Shown: in pieces, positions 58,839-64,000 of the stretch
How the letters are laid out: every line of letters begins with the position of its first letter
How positions within the stretch are numbered: position 1 is the stretch's first letter
Assembly: GCA_027924585.1 (NCBI GenBank)
Contig: BSBM01000372.1
Span: forward strand, 37,336,501 to 37,400,500
Length of the DNA: 64,000 nt
Reading direction: 5' to 3'
DNA from: Larix kaempferi
Lineage: Eukaryota > Streptophyta > Pinopsida > Pinales > Pinaceae
Position numbers and translations under genes: made by a program
Notes under the pieces: generated by a model
Told to the model about the DNA's origin: nothing
What the model saw: only the letters and a program-made list of their open reading frames with translations
The model's database searches: none

Positions 58839-60389
58839 ATGTGTGGTAGTGAGAGACCTTGGGAGGATATGCATCATCGCTCTTATTTCCTTCCCAACCT
58901 CGATCTCGCCGAGCAAGAAGAGTTTAGGATGACTCTTGCAGAGATGGTTGGTCACCCTGTGGCTCTTTTAGGCTCACATGAGATTTACGTGGAGGGGAAT
59001 ATGGCTAATATTTCCCCGACCATACCAATCAACATCTTTCGCACTCCCGGAAAGATTGAGAACGTTTACATTGGTGACGATTGCTCTTCTGAGGAGGTTT
59101 CCATTTACATCGAATTGTTTACAGAACTTCGGGAAGCTTTCACCTGGTCATATGAAGAGATTCCAGGAATAGACCCTAGTATTGTTGAACACGAGATTAG
59201 AATGCATCGTCATGCTAAACCGGTTCGACAACGTCTTCGTGCTGTTAACCCTAGGAAGGCAGCATCTACCAAGGCAAAGGTGGAGAAACCGCTCAAGGCT
59301 GGTTTCATCTACCTTGTTCCCCTTACCGAATGGGTGTCAAACCTTGTTCCTGTGGATAAGAAGCAGGGAACGATCCATGTATGCACTAATTTTAGGGACC
59401 TGAATCGTGCGTGTCCGAAAGACAATTTCCCCACCCCATTCATTGATCAGATCTTGGATGCATGTGCGGGAAGTGAGATTTTTTTGTTCATGGACGACTT
59501 TTCGGGGTATAAGAAGATTCAGATCAAACCCGAGGACTAAAATAAGACAACTTTCATTTGTCCTTGGGGTACGTTTTCATATCGGAAAATGCCCTTCAGC
59601 CTTAAAAATGCCGGAGCTACGTTTCAGTGTGCCATGACCTATGCCTTTCACGACCTTAAAAATATTATGGAGGTTTTCTTGGATGATCTTGCCAACCATT
59701 CTCATAAGAGAGTAGACCACCCCAAGCACCTCCGTATGATTCTCGAATGATGTATATGCTACAAGATTTGATTGAATCCCAATAAATGCATCTTTGCTGC
59801 GAGGACAAGTCGCCTTCTAGGATTCATAGTTTCGAAAGAGGGTATTAGAGTCGATCCTGTTAAAGTTGAGGCAATACTTTGGTTTCCTCCTCCGTGCAAC
59901 TTGTTTCAACTTCATAATCTACAGGCGAGAGATGCTTTTATACGTCGATTTATAGTCAATTATGCTAATATTTCCAAAGGTTTCGCATGCTTGTTGAAGA
60001 AAGACACACCATTTTTATGGGATGAGCAAGCCCAATAGTCTTTCGACGCCCTTAAGAAATCTTTGGTATCATCCCCTGTGCTTAGTCCACCTGACTTCGC
60101 ATGGAATTTTATACTTTATGTGGTTGTGTCTCAAGAGACGATTGGCATGGTCTTAGTTCAGGTTGATGATGCGCTCGTCGAGCATGTCGTCTATTACCTT
60201 AGTCAAAATCTAGTAGACGCTGAACTGAGATATACTCACGTGGAAAAGTTGGCGCTTACGACTGTTCATGCAGTCCAACGGTTACGACACTATATCATGA
60301 TTAGAACAACCACAGTTGTAGCGCATATCAATCTTTTTCAGTTCGTGCTATAACGACGCCTTATAGGGGGGAAGTACAATAAATGGATT
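58839..60389 (+). pseudogene. Element C: reverse transcriptase and resident RNase H
   Basis: The text runs PWEDMHHRSYFLPN, REAFTWSYEEIPGIDPSI, WVSNLVPVDKKQGTIHVC, IFLFMDDFSGYKKIQI (first catalytic aspartate), a TAA, FICPWGTFSYRKMPFSLKNA and the catalytic box VFLDDL. Further stops lie near 59748, 59770, 60036 and 60353. The thumb and connection follow (RLLGFIVSKEGIRVDPVKVE). The resident RNase H reads ILYVVVSQETIGMVLVQ and HVVYYLSQNLVDAELRYTHVE; the first aspartate is missing, as in element A. Organisation is that of a plant Ty3 element related to the Tat/Ogre type. Confidence 0.9.
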
Positions 60390-61796
60390 GTGATCCTTCA
60401 GGAGTTTGATCTCGATTTTGCTTCGGCGAAGTCGACGAAATTGTTGTTGTTTGCTGAGCTTATGTCGGACCTTTCGAGACTTGATGAGGATGTCATCCAC
60501 GAATATTCCTTTGTGAATGAACACTTGTTTCTTATCTTGTCAGAGGATCCTTGGTATGGGGATGTCATTGTATATCTCCAAACTTTGAAGTTTCCTCCGC
60601 ATTATTCACAGGATGAGCGACGGCGTGTGAAACATCATGCTAAATATTATACTATTGTCGGTGACACTTTGTATCACCGAGGAAAGGATTCTATTCTCCA
60701 TTGTTGCTTGACTCACGAAGAAGCGGAGCAGGTGCTTAATGATTGCCATGCTGGGGTGTGTGGTGGTCACTTATCTGGGCTTGCTACAGCCCAACGTATT
60801 ATGCGAGTTGGTTACTTTTGGCCTTTAATCTTTAAAGATTGTATAAGCGCTGTGAAGAGATGTCACCCTTGCAAGGTGTTTTCTTGGAATATACACTCGC
60901 ATCTAGTGCCCCTTCATTCAGTTGTCACGGTCGGTCCCTTCACCAAGTGGGGGGTGGATTTCATGGATTGCAAACCAACTTCGGCTGGGGGCATCACCAT
61001 ATTATAGTGGCCGTGGACTACTTTTCCAAATGGTCTGAGGCCATGCCTACCGTAAAAGCCGATGGTGCTACAACATCCCATTTCGTGTTCAATCAGATCA
61101 TTACTCGGTTCGGTATTCCGAAAGAGATTGTCACTGACCATGGCAGTCACTTTCAGAACAAAATGATGGAGGATTTGTCACTCAAGCTTGGGTTTTGATC
61201 AAGAACACTCGTCTTCTTACTATCCCCAAGCAAATGGTCAAGTTGAAGCAGTTAATAAGTCTTTAAAGACCATTCTCCAATGTACCATCCAACAAAGCAA
61301 GAACGACTGGCACATTATGTTATATCCTGCTTTGTGGGCGTATCGAACTGTAGTCAAGACTGCCACCGGATTCTCACCATTTCAGCTAGTACACGATGTG
61401 GAGTCGATTTTACCGATTGAATGCGAAACCCCTTCACTTAAACTGGCCATAAAGATCCTCCCTGATACAACGGGTATTGAGAAACGTTTAATCCACCTTG
61501 AGCAGCTTAACGAGCAACGTAGAGATGCCACCGTGGCTATAGATGCCAATAAACGTCGTGTTAAGGTTCAATACGATAGGTCTGTCCGTCCCTGGCAATA
61601 TGATGAAGGTGACTTGGTCCTCTTATATGACCAAGCTAAAGAATCCTTGGGGGTAGGCAAGTTCAACCCCATGTGGCACGGTCCTTACATCGTGAGGAGT
61701 GTCCTGGAAAAAGGAGCCTATGAATTAGAGGATTATAAGGGGAATGTCTTGAAGGAGCCTAGAAATGGGCTCTAACTCAAGCGGTATTACGCTTGA
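60390..61796 (+). pseudogene. Element C: integrase
   Basis: The zinc-binding domain is complete (CHAGVCGGHLSG, then CISAVKRCHPC). The core carries three acidic positions: KWGVDFMDCKP, EIVTDHGSHFQ and YYPQANGQVEAVNKSL. The C-terminal GPY-type motif is MWHGPYIVRSVLEKGAYELE. Frameshifts near 61005 and 61190 and a TAA after KEPRNGL break it. No chromodomain follows, which separates this family from element E. Confidence 0.9.
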
Positions 61797-61907
61797 ACTT
61801 CTAGTTCGAGCTAATACTTTTGTATACTATTGTATAGTTGCTTCTGTACATAGTTTGGCTTTCTTTTGGTTTTCAGGTCTGCTGATTCGCTTCCATTTGA
61901 TTAACAT

Positions 61908-62336
61908 ATGTCAACGGAATTTCCTACGTTCTTAGGATTCACGGATGGTGCTAGCCGTCATATGCAGCAGCTTGCTTCTGCTGCCTGGGTTATTTTTTCA
62001 CCTGGCCACCTAGTTGTGTCCTTAGCAGGTGCTTGTCTTGATCCTACATCTAACAATGTGGCTAAGTATAGTGCCGTGATTGAGATACTTCGGGATGCTA
62101 TTTCACATGGTATCCAGTCTTTAGAAGTTCGTCTGGACTCACAACTAGTTGTGTCTCAGTTGAATGGTCAATACCGTGTGAGGGATCCTATGTTACTACG
62201 GAAATTCTTAAGGGTAAGACTCTTGGAACGACATTTTGTTTCAATTGCATACATACATGTTCTGAGAAGTTTTAATCATATATCTGATGCATACACTAAC
62301 TATGTATTAGATTGGCATTTGTCACATTCATCATGA
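61908..62336 (+). CDS. Element C: second RNase H in a separate ORF downstream of integrase
   Basis: A 142-codon open frame begins at its own ATG about 110 bp after the integrase. Acidic positions: FTDGASRH (Asp), SNNVAKYSAVIEIL (the expected Glu is Lys), EVRLDSQLVVSQLNG (Asp) and FNHISDAYTNYVLD (Asp). It is intact as a frame, but the lost glutamate argues against activity. The same ORF follows integrase in element A, where that glutamate is kept. An additional RNase H is known in Tat-type plant Ty3 elements; its location after integrase and in its own frame is what I see here. Confidence 0.75.
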   Translation: MSTEFPTFLGFTDGASRHMQQLASAAWVIFSPGHLVVSLAGACLDPTSNNVAKYSAVIEILRDAISHGIQSLEVRLDSQLVVSQLNGQYRVRDPMLLRKFLRVRLLERHFVSIAYIHVLRSFNHISDAYTNYVLDWHLSHSS

Positions 62337-62479
62337 AGCACACAAATAAAAGATACATTCATACATTTGTACATACACACATATAGTAGAACCGGAGAAC
62401 CATAGTTTTTCATAAATATATGTCCAAAAAATGATAGTGTCATAATACAAAACTGGAGCCCGTAGCCCTCAAACATAGA

Positions 62480-63825
62480 CATATCGATACAAAAATGGGA
62501 ATCTGAGATGTTGAATCCCTACGAGGAGGCCTAGCTTCTGCCCCGACAGGATGTGTCTGATAGTGATACTTTACTGCATTTTCTATACGCTGTGGTAGTT
62601 GCACCCAGTTACCGGGTACCCTCACCACATGCCGCTGCATATCCTCAGGTAGTCGCGCTACTGTGGTACCCTGACAGTCATTTGTGATAGGTTGACCCAT
62701 AGAGTCTGTAGTGTACGCTCTGCTGCAGCATCCACTGCCTCATCACCCCTGCCCCGACGATGATGTCTCGAGAAGCCCTCGGGTCTCACTGGACCCTTGT
62801 CTGCGAGCAAACAGTGAAACATTAATATGTGACACTACCCCCCCCAAAAAAAATATTTTTTCATTTACATTTATAATAAAAAATCCATAAAAATTAAATA
62901 TACCAAAAACCTAAAAAGAGTACTCACCAATGTCTCCAAACGCTGCATCTAGTGGAAGCGGTATGTCACGATCCTGGCGTAAGTCTATCCCTGCATAGGG
63001 GTAGTCATCTATAGCTATGACCTGTCGGTCCCACTAGTGAAAGAACTCCTCTGTGTATGGTGATGCCCGACGACCACCACCCTGTCGCGTTAAGACCTTT
63101 GCCCACCAGGTTAGGGCTGGGTCGCAGAGACTATGAGGAGGGACTTCAACCCTCAGACTGAGCCCCGAAACTTTCTCAAAGAAGAAACTGCATAAGATAC
63201 TGCCGTATTCAAAGTTTTTTGCCTCCCCTTGCTTGCACTCCGTCAACTGGGTCTTCATGGACCGCAGTAGCGTTGTGCACCAGTCGAATATCATGGATTG
63301 CATACACTGTGACGCATAGAACATCACTGGACTGGATGCCTGGTGAAGAGCTTTTGAACCATAAATCCGCACTAAGATAGCCACTATAACCTTCATGCTC
63401 AGATTGACTATGGCTCTGATGGGCACCTGACTCCCCACTGCCCGAGTATTTGGAACACAATACTGCTCTATATAGTCGGGGATAGTGATCCCACCACCCA
63501 CAGAATGAAATTGAAGGCTTGCCACCTCACCTCGACGGGACAAACCAGTAATGAAGTAGATATCTTCCACTTCTAAGGATAGTATTTTGCCATCCAGGTT
63601 GAATTTATGTGCATTGATGTCCCAGTAATCAATCAAACGACGGAGCAATAGGTTTTGGGCCCTTAAACCCCCTATGTTCCAAAATCTGTATAGTCCACAT
63701 GCTTGTAAAGCTTGTTGTGCGCGCAAATCATTGCGGACGGCCTCATCCACACGGTCATGTTCCCTTTCTCTCCACTCTAGAACCATCTCGGAGGAAGCGA
63801 AACCAAAGAATTTAGTCAATTTCAT
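62480..63825 (-). CDS. Element C: spliced antisense gene with plant-mobile-domain-like protein
   Basis: Exon 1 runs from the ATG at 63825 to 62928 on the minus strand, opposite to pol. It includes WREREHDRVDEA, NLLLRRLIDYWDINAHKFNL and LEVEDIYFITGLSRRGEV. Downstream come VPIRAI, ASQCMQSMIFDWCTTLL and a C-terminal SILCSFFFEKVSGLSLRVE. One TAG (63036-63034) lies near the end of exon 1. A consensus donor (ATTG|GTGAGTA) opens a 127-bp intron (62801-62927) ending in tttgctcgcag; exon 2 starts at 62800 (DKGPVRPEGFSRHHRRG) and contains a later frameshift, remaining protein-like to about 62480. Element A has the same gene and intron position. The domain resembles plant mobile domains of transposons and host proteins; its role in the element is unknown. 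Confidence 0.7.
62801..62927 (-). other. Intron of the antisense gene in element C
   Basis: On the minus strand GTGAGTACTC opens it and a T/G-rich tract plus TGTTTGCTCGCAG closes it. The element A equivalent is 21479-21579. Confidence 0.65.
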
Positions 63826-64000
63826 TTAAAAAACTAACTTCACGGTCGTACTCGCGGGCAATTTTGCTTACAAAGGCGGGTACCCGCGGTCAATGCATGT
63901 GTTGACTATGAGTACCTTGCCCTACCCGTGACCCGCATAGTTATAGCCCGCGGGTAGCTCCGTGACCATGTAGGGCATGGCCAAACAAAAAATCCAACCA
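63826..64000. other. Upstream region of the antisense gene, GC-rich, unassigned
   Basis: Contains cgggtacccgcgg and cccgcgggta palindromes near 63880 and 63945. This would be the promoter side of the antisense gene. The window ends here and the 3' LTR of element C is not reached. Confidence 0.4.

Overview
The window looks like a piece of a large, repeat-rich land-plant nuclear genome. Only two host genes are recognisable, both as exons. Nearly everything from about 16 kb to the right end is nested LTR retrotransposons. A seed plant is most likely and a gymnosperm is plausible (introns of several kb, Ty3-heavy content, 0.6-2 kb LTRs), but I cannot name the species. No bacterial-type signals are present.

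Left part (1-16 kb). A truncated Ty1/copia element G (right LTR edge 1915, initiator-Met primer site, gag, broken protease) lies near the left edge. A palindromic MITE-like element follows at 4.9-5.2 kb. A minus-strand host gene has exon 1 at 9678-10082 and exon 2 at 7012-7074; it encodes an RBPMS/couch-potato-type RRM protein and its intron 1 carries a copia LTR. A plus-strand fragment of a plant GH3 beta-glucosidase (12141-12544) has one in-frame stop. The rest is mostly unassigned AT-rich DNA.

Middle (16-49.6 kb) is a nest supported by target-site duplications (TSDs). Host element A is a minus-strand Ty3 element. Its gag-pro lies at 47735-49602 and its RT, integrase, second RNase H and antisense gene at 19.3-23.75 kb. 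A is split by chromovirus E (23756-47734, TSD GACAC). E's 3' LTR is split by element B (24951-32550, TSD CCCAT), a gag-pro-only relative of A. E's pol is split by copia element F (34496-41829, TSD CTAAG). Removing the insertions rejoins the reading frames. Element A also carries an internal inversion of about 2 kb.

Right part (49.6-64 kb). A minus-strand copia gag remnant is interrupted by plus-strand element C, a relative of A starting at 52576 and running off the window. C holds a 2,024-bp solo LTR (56814-58837, TSD CATGT).

Most interesting signal. Elements A and C share an unusual 3' half: integrase, then a second RNase H in its own ORF, then a gene on the opposite strand. That gene resembles the plant mobile domain and has an intron at the same place in both copies (127 and 101 bp). 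The resident RNase H has lost its first acidic residue. The protease motif is DEGAS or DKGSS instead of D[ST]G. Together these suggest an LTR-retrotransposon family carrying a captured, spliced antisense gene. Extra ORFs, some antisense, are known in Tat-lineage plant Ty3 elements, so what may be new is the combination and the conserved intron.
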